DNA of 64,000 nt from Azophilus sp965220835 (GCA_965220835.1 OZ244842.1:930001-994000), one strand, 5' to 3'; counted from the stretch's first letter, positions 51,701-60,623 are shown. Notes: generated by a model from the letters alone, not told the origin. A program made the numbers and translations.

Positions 51701-53384
51701 CGTCCGTCACCGTCAGCGCGAACGTCAGCGTGTCCGCAGCCGCCGGGGCCGTGAACGTCGGGCTCTGCGCCGTCGCATCCGACAGCGCCACCGTCGCCGC
51801 GCCCCCGGTCTGCGACCACGCGTACGCCAGCGCGTCCCCCTCCGGGTCCGAGCTCGCGCTGCCGTCCAGCGTCACCGGCGCGCCGGTCTCGACCGACTGG
51901 TCCGCGCCCGCATTCGCCGTCGGTGCCGTGTTGACGGAACCCACAACCGCCGGGAAGCAGGGGCCCGACACCCAGCCGCTCGCCACGTTGTTCCTGGCCC
52001 GCACCCGGAACCAGCGCGTCCCCGGCGTCAGGCCCGTCGCCGTGTGCGACGTCGCTGTCCCCACGCTCGTGTGCCGCACCTTCACCGCGCTGCCGCAGAT
52101 CGACGACGTGTACTCGAAGACACGGTACTCAACCGACGTGGCGCACGCCCCCAGGTCCGACGGCGCGTCCCAGCCGATCGTCACCGAGCTCGCCGTGCCG
52201 CCCGTCCGCGTCCCGTTCCGCGGCGCGCTCGGCTGGCTCGGCGGCGTGATCGACACCGTCGCGACCGCCGTCTCGGTCCGCGTCCCCGCCGCCGCCGTCG
52301 CCGTCCACGTCGTCTCCTGCGTCGGCGACACCGCGCAGGTGCCGTCCGTGCCCGCCGTCACCGCGCACGAAACCAGTGGCGACAGGCTCAGCGTTGCCGC
52401 CCCGGTCGACGTCCATGACAAGGTGCTCGACTCCCCGTCGCACACCGACGCGGGCGCGGCCGTCAGCGTCACCGACAGCGCGGGCGGCGCCACCGTCACC
52501 GTCACCGTGTCCGTGTCCGAATTGCCGGCGCCGTCCGTCACCGTCAGCGCGAACGTCAGCGTGTCCGCAGCCGCCGGGGCCGTGAACGTCGGGCTCTGCG
52601 CCGTCGCATCCGACAGCGCCACCGTCGCCGCGCCCCCGGTCTGCGACCACGCGTACGCCAGCGCGTCCCCCTCCGGGTCCGAGCTCGCGCTGCCGTCCAG
52701 CGTCACCGGCGCGTCCGTGTCGACCGACTGGTCCGCGCCCGCGTGCGCCGTCGGCGCTTGGTTGGCCACGCAGGCCGAACCGCCTGGGCTCGAGGTTCCG
52801 GCCGCGCAGGCTGTGCATGATGCCGTGCCCGCCGGGCGCTCCGTGTCCGCCGCGCATGCCACGCACGCAGTCTTTGACGCGTTGGGAACGTGGTGGTCCG
52901 CGCAGGCGACACAGGTTCCGGTGCCGTCGTCCACCTCCAAGGCGGCCGTGCACAGCGGAGCGATCACCTCCACTGAAATCTGGCCCGTCGCCGACAGGCC
53001 GCGGGAGTCCGTCGCCAGCGCCGTCACGTTGTACTGGGCGGGCTGCGCGTCGCTGGGCGGCGAAACCGTGAAGCTCAACTGCGGGTTCGGCTGGGAGGAC
53101 ACCGACCAGCCCGTGTCGTCGAGCCAAGCCGGGGCGCCGGTCGGCGCCGTGGCCTGGATCATCACCGGCTCGCTTTGCGTCGGGTCGCTGGGGTCCGTGT
53201 CCACGTCCGTGGCCGACAGCGTCACCGTCGCGCTGCGGTCCGGGTGCACCGACACGGGGTCGGCGCCGGTCAGCGTCGGAGGGGTGTTGGTCTGGGCCCA
53301 TACCACCAGTGCGACGGACACGAGCGCCACAGGACCCAGGAAACGCCACGGCAACCGACCCAAAAGGCCTCGCGAATTCCTCAT
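48789..53384 (-). CDS. Giant secreted PKD/Ig/FN3 repeat protein 1
   Basis: 1531 residues. An N-terminal signal/membrane segment (about 15-31, FLGPVALVSVALVVWA) leads to a cadherin-like domain (about 35-142). A Cys-rich stretch follows (145-207, CVACADHH...CTACAAG, like GCC2/GCC3 or ephrin-receptor-like repeats). Then come three 277-residue units of PKD, Ig-like and FN3 (208-1038), a fourth PKD, a Calx-beta-like domain (VENGG type, ASSSIPENGGSTTV), a He_PIG domain (GLPAGLNFDATTRTVSGTPT) and an InlB-like repeat. The tail is Cys-rich, ending GSTCDQ. It is predicted to be an extracellular adhesin or surface protein. No sortase, autotransporter or T9SS tail is seen. The three units are almost identical in DNA, implying recent amplification. 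Confidence 0.88.
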   Translation of the reverse strand: MRNSRGLLGRLPWRFLGPVALVSVALVVWAQTNTPPTLTGADPVSVHPDRSATVTLSATDVDTDPSDPTQSEPVMIQATAPTGAPAWLDDTGWSVSSQPNPQLSFTVSPPSDAQPAQYNVTALATDSRGLSATGQISVEVIAPLCTAALEVDDGTGTCVACADHHVPNASKTACVACAADTERPAGTASCTACAAGTSSPGGSACVANQAPTAHAGADQSVDTDAPVTLDGSASSDPEGDALAYAWSQTGGAATVALSDATAQSPTFTAPAAADTLTFALTVTDGAGNSDTDTVTVTVAPPALSVTLTAAPASVCDGESSTLSWTSTGAATLSLSPLVSCAVTAGTDGTCAVSPTQETTWTATAAAGTRTETAVATVSITPPSQPSAPRNGTRTGGTASSVTIGWDAPSDLGACATSVEYRVFEYTSSICGSAVKVRHTSVGTATSHTATGLTPGTRWFRVRARNNVASGWVSGPCFPAVVGSVNTAPTANAGADQSVETGAPVTLDGSASSDPEGDALAYAWSQTGGAATVALSDATAQSPTFTAPAAADTLTFALTVTDGAGNSDTDTVTVTVAPPALSVTLTAAPASVCDGESSTLSWASTGAATLSLSPLVSCAVTAGTDGTCAVSPTQETTWTATAAAGTRTETAVATVSITPPSQPSAPRNGARTGGTASSVTIGWDAPSDLGACATSVEYRVFEYTSSICGSAVKVRHTSVGTATSHTATGLTPGTRWFRVRARNNVASGWVSGPCFPAVVGSVNTAPTANAGADQSVETGAPVTLDGSASSDPEGDALAYAWSQTGGAATVALSDATAQSPTFTAPAAADTLTFALTVTDGAGNSDTDTVTVTVAPPALSVTLTAAPASVCDGESSTLSWASTGAATLSLSPLVSCAVTAGTDGTCAVSPTQETTWTATAAAGTRTETAVATVSITPPSQPSAPRNGTRTGGTSSSVTIGWDAPSDLGACATSVEYRVFEYTSSICGSAVKVRHTSVGAATSHTAAGLTPGTRWFRVRARNNVASGWVSGPCFPAVVGSVNTAPTANAGADQSVETGAPVTLDGSASSDPEGDALAYAWSQTGGAATVALSDATAQSPTFTAPAAADTLTFALTVTDGAGNSDTDTVTVEVAPLPQATLALASSSIPENGGSTTVSANLDLAAASSFTVTITADSDAVTVGDNASLSVAAGSTTSTGTVTLSAVDNTLYTGDRTVMVSGALSQGAQAIAPADVTLTVTDDDANTTPDFGTQTIADQRWPKDVEIAPLTLPAATGGNGALAYSLSPGLPAGLNFDATTRTVSGTPTASQALALYTYTATDADGSTASLTFNLVVGYWQLTVSPVPTNGAVTGSVGAETVIDCGTDCTSMLADGATVALTATPASGYDFSAWGGACAGTIGAACSVVGLDADKTVNATFAPAAVDGVCDETVVDGCAAGTLNTSVFNDDDSHHNWRCDGINGGAHSPMCSKPKAACPAGVPIWTVGAIGCRAPVTGANSGETRTVTDNSGAYTGTATFKCDDGSWLEQPGSTCDQ
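50271..52763 (-). repeat. Three 831-bp tandem units inside PKD gene 1
   Basis: Identical landmarks recur at an exact 831-bp (277-codon) spacing, for example GCCGTGTGCGACGTCGC near 50379, 51210 and 52041. Only scattered bases differ (for example SSVTIGW preceded by TAS or TSS). Being in frame, units can be gained or lost without breaking the protein. Confidence 0.93.
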
Positions 53385-53721
53385 CGAATCAACCCCAAAC
53401 TGTCCTCCCGGAAACCCTACAGCTACGCTTATAAAGCTCGTTTGTCAACTACCTTCGCGATTTCCCGTCAACTTCCTGTTGATTACTCGATTCTCTGATC
53501 GATTCCGTCTCGATTGACGCTTCTGCCCGTGCAGCCTGTGTCCAAACGCGCACCTTCGGTGCGTTGGAGTTTCGCTACGCGAAACTCCCTTCCAGTGTTT
53601 GGATTGTCTGGTTCGAGGGTGGGACGGCTTGATTCCGGGGGAATTCGGCGCAGGGGTGTCTTTGCCTGGCTTTGGTGCGCTCCGGGTCGCGCTTTTCGGT
53701 TTGGCTTGGCTGGGTGGGAGG
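53385..53721. other. Gene-free stretch with a family palindrome
   Basis: The first 56 bases (53385-53440) match the sequence upstream of PKD gene 2 (59967-60022), so the promoter region was duplicated too. GCGTTGGAGTTTCGCTACGC then GAAACTCC (53558-53585) is a single copy of the dispersed palindrome. No gene is seen. Confidence 0.7.
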
Positions 53722-54105
53722 CTAGACGAAGGTGCGGATCAGGGCGGTGGTCACGCCGACCAAGGCGGTGGCTGTGATGCCGAGGAGCCAGCGGTGCATT
53801 GAGGTCTCACGGGTGGCGACCAGCGTGTTGACCGCAGCGATCTCGGTGACCATTTTCGATTCCATGCGCGCCATCACGTTAAGCAGCTCCGCCTGCATGT
53901 TGGCAATGCGCGTGTTGGTGTTGGCGATCTCGGTGCGCGTGCTCTCGATCTCCGTGCGGGTGCCTTCGATCTCCGTGCGAGTGCCCTCGATCTCGCGGCG
54001 CACAAGGGCGATGTCCTCCCGTGTCGCAACGAAGTCCATTTTTGACTCAATATGGGCAATGCGTTCGCCCAAGTCGGCGATTTCGGATGATTGCTGGGCT
54101 TCCAT
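53722..54105 (-). CDS. Coiled-coil protein with C-terminal membrane anchor
   Basis: 127 residues. An amphipathic helix (IADLGERIAHIESKMDF) is followed by three near-identical heptads, EGTRTEI, EGTRTEI, ESTRTEI, then degenerate ones (ANTNTRI), built on a 21-bp DNA repeat. A C-terminal hydrophobic segment (WLLGITATALVGVTTALI) probably anchors it in the membrane. This layout is like DUF1640/CCDC90 proteins. Function unknown; it lies between the two PKD genes. Confidence 0.75.
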   Translation of the reverse strand: MEAQQSSEIADLGERIAHIESKMDFVATREDIALVRREIEGTRTEIEGTRTEIESTRTEIANTNTRIANMQAELLNVMARMESKMVTEIAAVNTLVATRETSMHRWLLGITATALVGVTTALIRTFV

Positions 54106-54372
54106 GACTTTCTCTTCTTTTTCGGCGTTGGTGGCTGGCTTGTTCAGAACCGGCGTGTGGTGGCAGCCATCTTAGCTCAACGCCGGGCCTTGAGGCGGGA
54201 ATCGGCTGTGCGAGAAGGCTGAAAGGCTTGTGGGCGGTTGGCGCTTTGGGAACTGCGTTGTTGGCGCAATTGTGCCCGGCACATCCTCGCCCCGGTTCCG
54301 CGGGGCGATGATCGCAAAGCGGGATTGTCGCGCGTGGGCAATCGCGCGGGGTTAGTGCGGGAGCGGGCGCAG

Positions 54373-54401
54373 GCGCCCGCAACTCAGATGGCTGCGGGCG
54401 C
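54373..54401 (-). terminator. Hairpin downstream of the small secreted-protein gene
   Basis: The same 9-bp stem as at 48748-48776 (GCGCCCGCA/TGCGGGCGC on the minus strand) starting 12 bases past the stop of the 54413 gene, inside a 100-bp repeated element (54310-54412). Confidence 0.5.
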
Positions 54402-54412
54402 GCCGGTTGGGC

Positions 54413-54982
54413 TTAGCGCTCCCTGGAACCGCTCGCCCGGTTGCCGCCTGTGGCCAGCGCCGCTCGCAGGGACGGCCGCTGGGCGCCCGCCAGCTCCTGC
54501 TCCAGGTCGCCCAGCGTCACGCGGGCCGAAACCAGCATGGCCTCCAGCACCATCGCCCGCCGCACGTAGCCGGCGTGCGCCTCGCACGAGCCACCAACCC
54601 GGCCGAACTGCGCGCACGCTTGCGCCAGCACCAGCGGCCGGCTCGCCGCCAGCGGGGACGCGGCCAGCCGCTCCAGGTGCCGGTCCAGGTCCGCCGGCGC
54701 GGGGCCGCGGTCCACCAGCCGGCTCTTGTAGCGCTCCGTCACCACGTCCAGCAGGCTGTGCCGATGGGCGCCTGCCAGGGAATCGACCCCCGGCACTTCC
54801 GACGCCGACCAGTACAGCTCCGCCAGCATCTCCGCGTCCCCTTCGGGCAGCGTGTGGTGGGCCGCGAACGGCACTGCAGCGGACGATTCCTCAAACGCCA
54901 CCGCCTGCGTGGCGGACAGTGCCCAGCCGCCGACTAGGACGGCCACCAGCGCAAACGCCAACGAGTTTCGATTGATGGTCAT
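54413..54982 (-). CDS. Small secreted protein of unknown function
   Basis: 189 residues with a clear signal peptide (SLAFALVAVLVGGWALSATQA, cleavage near residue 28). The mature part is helical and charged (ERYKSRLVDRGPAPADLDRHLERLAASP; MVLEAMLVSARVTLGDLEQELAG), with two cysteines (CAQFGRVGGSC) that could form a disulfide. I do not recognise the family. It lies between the PKD genes and is followed by the shared hairpin element. Confidence 0.65.
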   Translation of the reverse strand: MTINRNSLAFALVAVLVGGWALSATQAVAFEESSAAVPFAAHHTLPEGDAEMLAELYWSASEVPGVDSLAGAHRHSLLDVVTERYKSRLVDRGPAPADLDRHLERLAASPLAASRPLVLAQACAQFGRVGGSCEAHAGYVRRAMVLEAMLVSARVTLGDLEQELAGAQRPSLRAALATGGNRASGSRER

Positions 54983-55388
54983 GACTTCCTCCTGTTCCTT
55001 TGCGCCCGCACACTATCGGGCGGTCATGCATCCGACGCCTTGAACGGCGCGGCGGATGCCCAATTCCGAGCTTGCCTCTCAACGGGCTTCAGCCAACTCA
55101 TCCTGCGGTGCTGGCGAATTACCTTCGAGGGCGGGACGCCCTTGAGCCAAGGCTGAACGCCCGGTTCTGGCGTTGCTCCGGAGCAAGGGCCGGACGCCCT
55201 CGAACCGATGCGTTGAATCCCACGCAGGATGGTTGGACAAAGTTCGTTGACAAGCATGATGCCAAAATAGGCCTGTTCCAAGCCTCGCGCAACAACCGCA
55301 ACCGCACACTTGGGACGGTTTCATGCCCGCGGGGCTCTCCAGTGGGCTCATCACCAGCACCGGGCGATTCCGCGTACACAGTTGGGCG
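54983..55388. other. Gene-free stretch upstream of the secreted-protein gene
   Basis: No credible coding sequence. The last 12 bases before the PKD gene 2 stop (GTTGGGCGCTAC) equal those downstream of PKD gene 1. There homology ends, so gene 2 lacks the hairpin element. Confidence 0.6.
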
Positions 55389-58300
55389 CTACTGATCGCA
55401 AGTGCTGCCGGGCTGTTCGAGCCAACTGCCATCGTCACACTTGAAGGTGGCCGTGCCGGTGTAGGCACCGGAGTTGTCGGTCACGGTGCGTGTCTCGCCG
55501 CTGTTCGCCCCGGTCACGGGCGCCCGGCAGCCGATCGCGCCCACCGTCCAGATTGGAACTCCCGCCGGACAAGCAGCCTTGGGCTTGCTGCACATGGGCG
55601 AATGGGCGCCGCCGTTGATGCCGTCGCAACGCCAATTGTGGTGGCTGTCGTCGTCATTGAACACGGAAGTGTTGAGCGTGCCCGCCGCGCAGCCGTCCAC
55701 AACGGTTTCGTCGCAAACGCCGTCCACGGCGGCGGGCGCAAAGGTGGCGTTGACGGTCTTGTCCGCGTCCAAGCCCACCACGGAGCAGGCCGCCCCAATG
55801 GTTCCAGCGCAGGCGCCGCCCCAGGCGGAGAAGTCGTAGCCGCTGGCGGGCGTTGCCGTCAGGGCCACTGTGGCCCCGTCCGCCAACATCGACGTGCAGT
55901 CCGTGCCGCAATCGATGACGGTCTCCGCGCCAACTGAGCCGGTCACAGCGCCGTTGGTCGGCACCGGCGACACGGTCAACTGCCAGTACCCCACCACAAG
56001 GTTGAACGTCAATGACGCCGTGCTGCCGTCCGCGTCCGTCGCCGTGTAGGTGTAAAGCGCGAGCGCCCGGGATGCCGTTGGCGTGCCGGATACGGTGCGC
56101 GTTGTCGCGTCGAAGTTCAGCCCGGCTGGCAGGCCGGGCGACAGGCTGTACGCCAACGCGCCGTTCCCGCCCGTCGCTGCCGGCAGCGTGAGAGGCGCTA
56201 TCTCGACATCCTTCGGCCAACGCTGGTCGGCAATCGTCTGGGTGCCGAAGTCGGGCGTGGTGTTGGCATCGTCATCGGTCACCGTCAGCGTGACATCGGC
56301 GGGCGCGATGGCCTGCGCGCCCTGGCTCAACGCACCCGACACCATGACCGTGCGGTCACCCGTGTATAAGGTGTTGTCCACCGCGGAGAGCGTCACCGTG
56401 CCCGTGCTTGTGGTTGACCCCGCAGCCACGCTCAGCGAGGCGTTGTCGCCCACGGTGACGGCATCCGAATCCGTGGTGATGGTCATCGTGAACGCCGAAC
56501 TGGCCGCTAGGTCCAAGCTTGCCGACACCGTCGTGTTGCCGCCGTTCTCAGCGATTGACGAAGCGGCCAGCGCCAAGGTGGCCTGCGGCAACGGCGTGAC
56601 GCTCACGGCCACCGTGTCCGACGCCGGACTCCCGGCGCTGTCCGTCACGGTCAGCGTGAACGTCAGCGTGCCGGCCGTCGACGGCGCCGTGAACGTCGGG
56701 CTCTGCGCCGTCGCGCTCGACAGCGCCACCGCCGTTCCCGACGTCTGCGCCCAAGCGTAGGTCAGCGCGTCGCCATCCGGGTCGGTGCCGTCCCCGGTAA
56801 GCGTCACCGTCGCGCCGGCCGCGACCGTCTGGTCCGCCCCCGCGTCCGCCGTCGGCGCCGCATTGGCAACCGTATCCGCCGAGAAGCAAGGACCCGACCT
56901 CGAGCCGCTCGCTACATCATTCCTGGCCCGAACCTTGAACCAGTGCGTTCCCGACGTCAGACCGGTCGCCGTGTGCGTCGTCGCGCTGCCCACGTTCGTT
57001 TGCTGCACCTTATCCGCGTTCAAACAGCCCAACGACGTGTAGCGCACAACGCGGTACTCCACCCTCGTAGAGCACGCACCCGAGGATGAGGGCGCATCCC
57101 AGGCTATTGCCACCGAGTCCGCCGTGCCGCCGGTTTGCCGCGAGTAAAGCGGCGCGGAGGGCTTGCTCGGCGGCAAGACTGACACCGTGGCGCTGTCCGT
57201 CTGAGTCTCCGTGCCCGCGGTCGCCGTCGCCGTCCAGGTTGTCGCACCGTTGAGCGTCACCTCACAGATCCCCACCCCGTTCGCCGTCACCGGGCAACTG
57301 ACCGGCGGCGCAAGCGTCAGCGCATCCGCACCTGTCGAGTTCCAAACGAGACTGACCAAATCGCCGTCGCACACCGACGGGGACGACGCCGACAGCGACA
57401 CCGACAGCGCCGGGGGCGACACCGTCACCGTTACGGTGTCCGACGCCGAATTGCCGGCGCTGTCCGTCACCGTCAGCTTGAACGTAAGCGTATCCGCAAC
57501 CGACGGTGCCGTGAACGTCGGGCTCCGCGCCGTCGCTCTCGACAGCGCCACCGCCGTGCCCGACGTCTGCGCCCAAGCGTAGGTCAACGCGTCACCATCC
57601 GGGTCCGTACCGCCGCCGGTAAGCGTCACCGTCGCGCCGGCCGCGACCGTCTGGTCCGCGCCCGCGTCCGCCGTCGGCGCCGCGTTGGCGACCACATCCA
57701 CCGGGAAGCAACCCGTGGATGTCGAGCCGCTCACCTCATCGTTTCTGGCCCTAATCCGGAACCAGTGGGTGCCCGGCGAAAGACCCGCCTCCGTGTGGGT
57801 GGTTGATGTTTCAACGTTCGTGCTGGACGCCTTCACCAAGTTGTTGCAGGCCAACCCTGTGTACCGAACCACGCGGTACCGCACCGTCGTGGAGCATGTG
57901 CCAGCATCCAAGGGGGCATCCCAGGCAATGGTGACGGAGTTCGCCGTGCCGCCCGTCCGTCTCGCGTTCCGCGGCGCGCTCGGTTTGGTCGGCGGCGTGA
58001 TAGACACCGTAGCGGTCGCCGTCTCGGTCTGGGTCCCCGCCGTCGCCGTCGCCGTCGCCGTCCAAGTCGTATCCGACGTCGGAGAAACCGGACAGGTGCC
58101 GTCCGTGCCCGCCGTCACCGCGCACGAAACCGGCGGCGACAGGCTCAGCGTTGCCGCCCCGGTCGACGCCCATGACAAGGTGCTCGGCGTGCCCGAGCAC
58201 ACCGAGGCTGGCTGCGCCGACAGCGACACCGACAGCGCCGGGGGCGACACCGTCACCGTCACGGTGTCCGACGCCGAATTTCCGACGCTGTCCGTCACCG

Positions 58301-59966
58301 TCAGCGTGAACGTAAGCGTATCCGCAGCCGCCGGGGCCGTGAACGTTGGGCTCTGCGCCGTCGCATCCGACAGCGCCACCGTCGCCGTGCCCCCGTTCTG
58401 CGACCACGCGTACGTCAGCGCGTCGCCATCCGGGTCCGTACCGCCGCCGGTAAGCGTCACCGTCGCGCCGGCCGCGACCGTCTGGTCCGCGCCTGCGTCC
58501 GCCGTCGGCGCCGCGTTGGCGACCACATCCACCGGGAAGCAACCCGTGGATGTCGAGCCGCTCACCTCATCGTTTCTGGCCCTAATCCGGAACCAGTGGG
58601 TGCCCGGCGAAAGACCCGCCTCCGTGTGGGTCGTTGATGTTTCAACGTTCGTGCTGGACGCCTTCACCAAGCTGTTGCAGGCCAACCCCGTGTACCGAAC
58701 CACGCGGTACCGCACCGTCGTGGAGCATGTGCCAGCATCCAAGGGGGCATCCCAGGCAATGGTGACAGAGTTCGCCGTGCCGCCCGTCCGTCTCGCGTTC
58801 CGCGGCGCGCTCGGCTTGGTCGGCGGCGTGATAGACACCATCGCGGTCGCCGTCTCCGCCTGGGTCCCCGCCGTCGCCGTCGCCGTCCAGGTTGTCGCAC
58901 CGTTTAGCGTCACCTCGCAGAACCCCGCCCCGTTCGCCGTCACCGGGCAACTGACCGGCGGCGCAAGCGTCAGCGCATCCGCACCTGTCGAGTTCCAAAC
59001 GAGACTGACCAAATCGCCGTCGCAAACCGACGGGGACGACGCCGACAGCGACACCGACAGCGCCGGGGGCGACACCGTCACCGTCACGGTGTCCGACGCC
59101 GAATTTCCGACGCTTTCCGTCACCGTCAGCGTGAACGTAAGCGAATCCGCAGCCGTCGGGGCCGTGAACGTTGGGCTCTGCGCCGTCGCATCCGACAGCG
59201 CCACCGTCGCCGTGCCCCCGTTCTGCGACCACGCGTACGTCAGCGCGTCGCCCTCCGGGTCCGAGCTGGCGCTGCCGTCCAGCGTCACCGACGCGTCCGT
59301 GTCAACCGACTGGTCCGCGCCCGCGTGCGCCGTCGGCGCTTGGTTGGCCGCGCAGGCCGCACCGCCCGGGCTCGAGGTTCCGGCCGCGCAGGCCGTGCAT
59401 GATGCCATGCCTGCCGGACGTTCCGTGTCCGCCGCGCACGCCACGCACGCAGTCTTGGACGCGTTGGGAACGTGGTGGTCCGCGCAGGCGACGCAGGTTC
59501 CGGTGCCGTCGTCTACCTCCAAGGCGGCCGTGCACAGCGGAGCGAGCACCTCCACTGAAATCTGGCTCGTCGCCGACAGGCCGCGGGAGTCCGTCGCCAG
59601 CGCCGTCACGTTGTACTGGGCTGGCTGCGCGTCGCTGGGCGGCGAAACCGTGAAGCTCAACTGCGGGTTCGGCTGGGAGGACACCGACCAGCCCGCGTCG
59701 TCGAGCCAAGCCGGGGCGCCGGTCGGCGCCGTCGCCTGGATCATCACCGGCTCGCTTTGCGTCGGGTCGCTGGGGTCCGTGTCCACGTCCGTGGCCGACA
59801 GCGTCACCGTCGCGCTGCGGTCCGGGCGCACCGACACGGGGTCGGCACCGGTCAGCGTCGGAGGGGTGTTGGTCTGGGCCCATACCACCAGTGCGACGGA
59901 CACGAGCGCCACAGGACCCAGGAAACGCCACGGCAACCGACCCAAAAGGCCTCGCGAATTCCTCAT
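55389..59966 (-). CDS. Giant secreted PKD/Ig/FN3 repeat protein 2
   Basis: 1525-residue paralog of protein 1 with the same domain order. The N-terminal about 240 residues and the C-terminal about 360 residues are almost identical in DNA to gene 1 (offsets about 6582 and 6600), while the middle differs. Its repeat units, beginning NAAPTADAGADQTVAAGATV, are more diverged from one another; one unit has PPSKPSAPLYSRQTGG instead of PTKPSAPRNARRTGG. So the ends have been homogenised by recent duplication or gene conversion, and the middle varies. The IS copy at 60046 is inserted about 80 bases upstream of its start and may affect expression. Confidence 0.88.
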   Translation of the reverse strand: MRNSRGLLGRLPWRFLGPVALVSVALVVWAQTNTPPTLTGADPVSVRPDRSATVTLSATDVDTDPSDPTQSEPVMIQATAPTGAPAWLDDAGWSVSSQPNPQLSFTVSPPSDAQPAQYNVTALATDSRGLSATSQISVEVLAPLCTAALEVDDGTGTCVACADHHVPNASKTACVACAADTERPAGMASCTACAAGTSSPGGAACAANQAPTAHAGADQSVDTDASVTLDGSASSDPEGDALTYAWSQNGGTATVALSDATAQSPTFTAPTAADSLTFTLTVTESVGNSASDTVTVTVSPPALSVSLSASSPSVCDGDLVSLVWNSTGADALTLAPPVSCPVTANGAGFCEVTLNGATTWTATATAGTQAETATAMVSITPPTKPSAPRNARRTGGTANSVTIAWDAPLDAGTCSTTVRYRVVRYTGLACNSLVKASSTNVETSTTHTEAGLSPGTHWFRIRARNDEVSGSTSTGCFPVDVVANAAPTADAGADQTVAAGATVTLTGGGTDPDGDALTYAWSQNGGTATVALSDATAQSPTFTAPAAADTLTFTLTVTDSVGNSASDTVTVTVSPPALSVSLSAQPASVCSGTPSTLSWASTGAATLSLSPPVSCAVTAGTDGTCPVSPTSDTTWTATATATAGTQTETATATVSITPPTKPSAPRNARRTGGTANSVTIAWDAPLDAGTCSTTVRYRVVRYTGLACNNLVKASSTNVETSTTHTEAGLSPGTHWFRIRARNDEVSGSTSTGCFPVDVVANAAPTADAGADQTVAAGATVTLTGGGTDPDGDALTYAWAQTSGTAVALSRATARSPTFTAPSVADTLTFKLTVTDSAGNSASDTVTVTVSPPALSVSLSASSPSVCDGDLVSLVWNSTGADALTLAPPVSCPVTANGVGICEVTLNGATTWTATATAGTETQTDSATVSVLPPSKPSAPLYSRQTGGTADSVAIAWDAPSSSGACSTRVEYRVVRYTSLGCLNADKVQQTNVGSATTHTATGLTSGTHWFKVRARNDVASGSRSGPCFSADTVANAAPTADAGADQTVAAGATVTLTGDGTDPDGDALTYAWAQTSGTAVALSSATAQSPTFTAPSTAGTLTFTLTVTDSAGSPASDTVAVSVTPLPQATLALAASSIAENGGNTTVSASLDLAASSAFTMTITTDSDAVTVGDNASLSVAAGSTTSTGTVTLSAVDNTLYTGDRTVMVSGALSQGAQAIAPADVTLTVTDDDANTTPDFGTQTIADQRWPKDVEIAPLTLPAATGGNGALAYSLSPGLPAGLNFDATTRTVSGTPTASRALALYTYTATDADGSTASLTFNLVVGYWQLTVSPVPTNGAVTGSVGAETVIDCGTDCTSMLADGATVALTATPASGYDFSAWGGACAGTIGAACSVVGLDADKTVNATFAPAAVDGVCDETVVDGCAAGTLNTSVFNDDDSHHNWRCDGINGGAHSPMCSKPKAACPAGVPIWTVGAIGCRAPVTGANSGETRTVTDNSGAYTGTATFKCDDGSWLEQPGSTCDQ

Positions 59967-60117
59967 CGAATCAACCCCAAACTGTCCTCCCGGAAACCCT
60001 ACAGCTACGCTTCAAACGTTCGTTTGTCAACTACCATCACGATTTTGTCAAAGCAAAGTAGAAATGTCCCCTTCCGTCCAATTTAGAAATGTCCCCCTTG
60101 GCTGGTCCCTGGGTCTG

Positions 60118-60176
60118 GCCGTTCCGGCGCCTGGGCTGCGGTCGCTCCGCTCCCTCCGCCCAGGCGCCGGAACGGC
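60118..60176. repeat. Perfect 19-bp inverted repeat with inverted loop, right IS copy
   Basis: Same 19-bp arms as at 48288 (60118-60136, 60158-60176). The 21-nt loop is the reverse complement of the left-copy loop at 19 of 21 positions. Confidence 0.9.
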
Positions 60177-60182
60177 GCGGCC

Positions 60183-60623
60183 TCAGCCGGGGGGCGTCCC
60201 AGCATCGGACTGGAAGCCCCGGCGCCAGGGGTGGTCCGCAGCCGGCTTCCAGTCTCGGCGGGACCGCTGCGCCGCCTTCGCCTCCCAAAGCCCGTCCTCG
60301 ATCATCCACTGGCGCAGCGTCTCCTTCGAAAGCCGGTGCCCGTGATCCTCCACCAGCTTCCCGCCGGCGAACGTCGGCCCAAAGTCCGGGTGGCGCTCCC
60401 GCACCAAGCCCAGCACCTCGCGCCGCACCGATGCGGCGATCGCGTTGTTCGAGCGCTTGCCCCGATGGCCCGAAACCAGGCCCCCAGCGCCCCGATCCCG
60501 GTACCGCGCCACCAGGCGCCTAACCTGACGAACGCCAAGGCCCAAGCGCTCCGCCGCCTCACGTTGGCCCAAACGCCTCTCCGCAACCTGCGCAACCACC
60601 GCAACCCGATCCGCCTCCTTCAT
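60183..60623 (-). pseudogene. Truncated IS1202-like transposase, right copy
   Basis: 146 residues from ATG 60623. An HTH (QREAAERLGLGVRQVRRLVARY) is followed by GLVSGHRGKRSNNAIAASVR and LVRERHPDFGPTFAGGKL, the usual opening of ISNCY/IS1202-type transposases. It ends in TPPG with a TGA; no DDE catalytic core follows, so it cannot transpose by itself. Confidence 0.85.

Noticed and set aside
49483..53517. Very long plus-strand open frame opposite PKD gene 1 (1344 codons)
   Set aside because: It is antisense to a protein with clear domains. It stays open because of the repetitive, GC-biased codon use, and its translation is low-complexity V/A/S with no motif.
57685..60345. 886-codon plus-strand frame opposite PKD gene 2
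   Set aside because: Same reason; it also runs on through the IS element.
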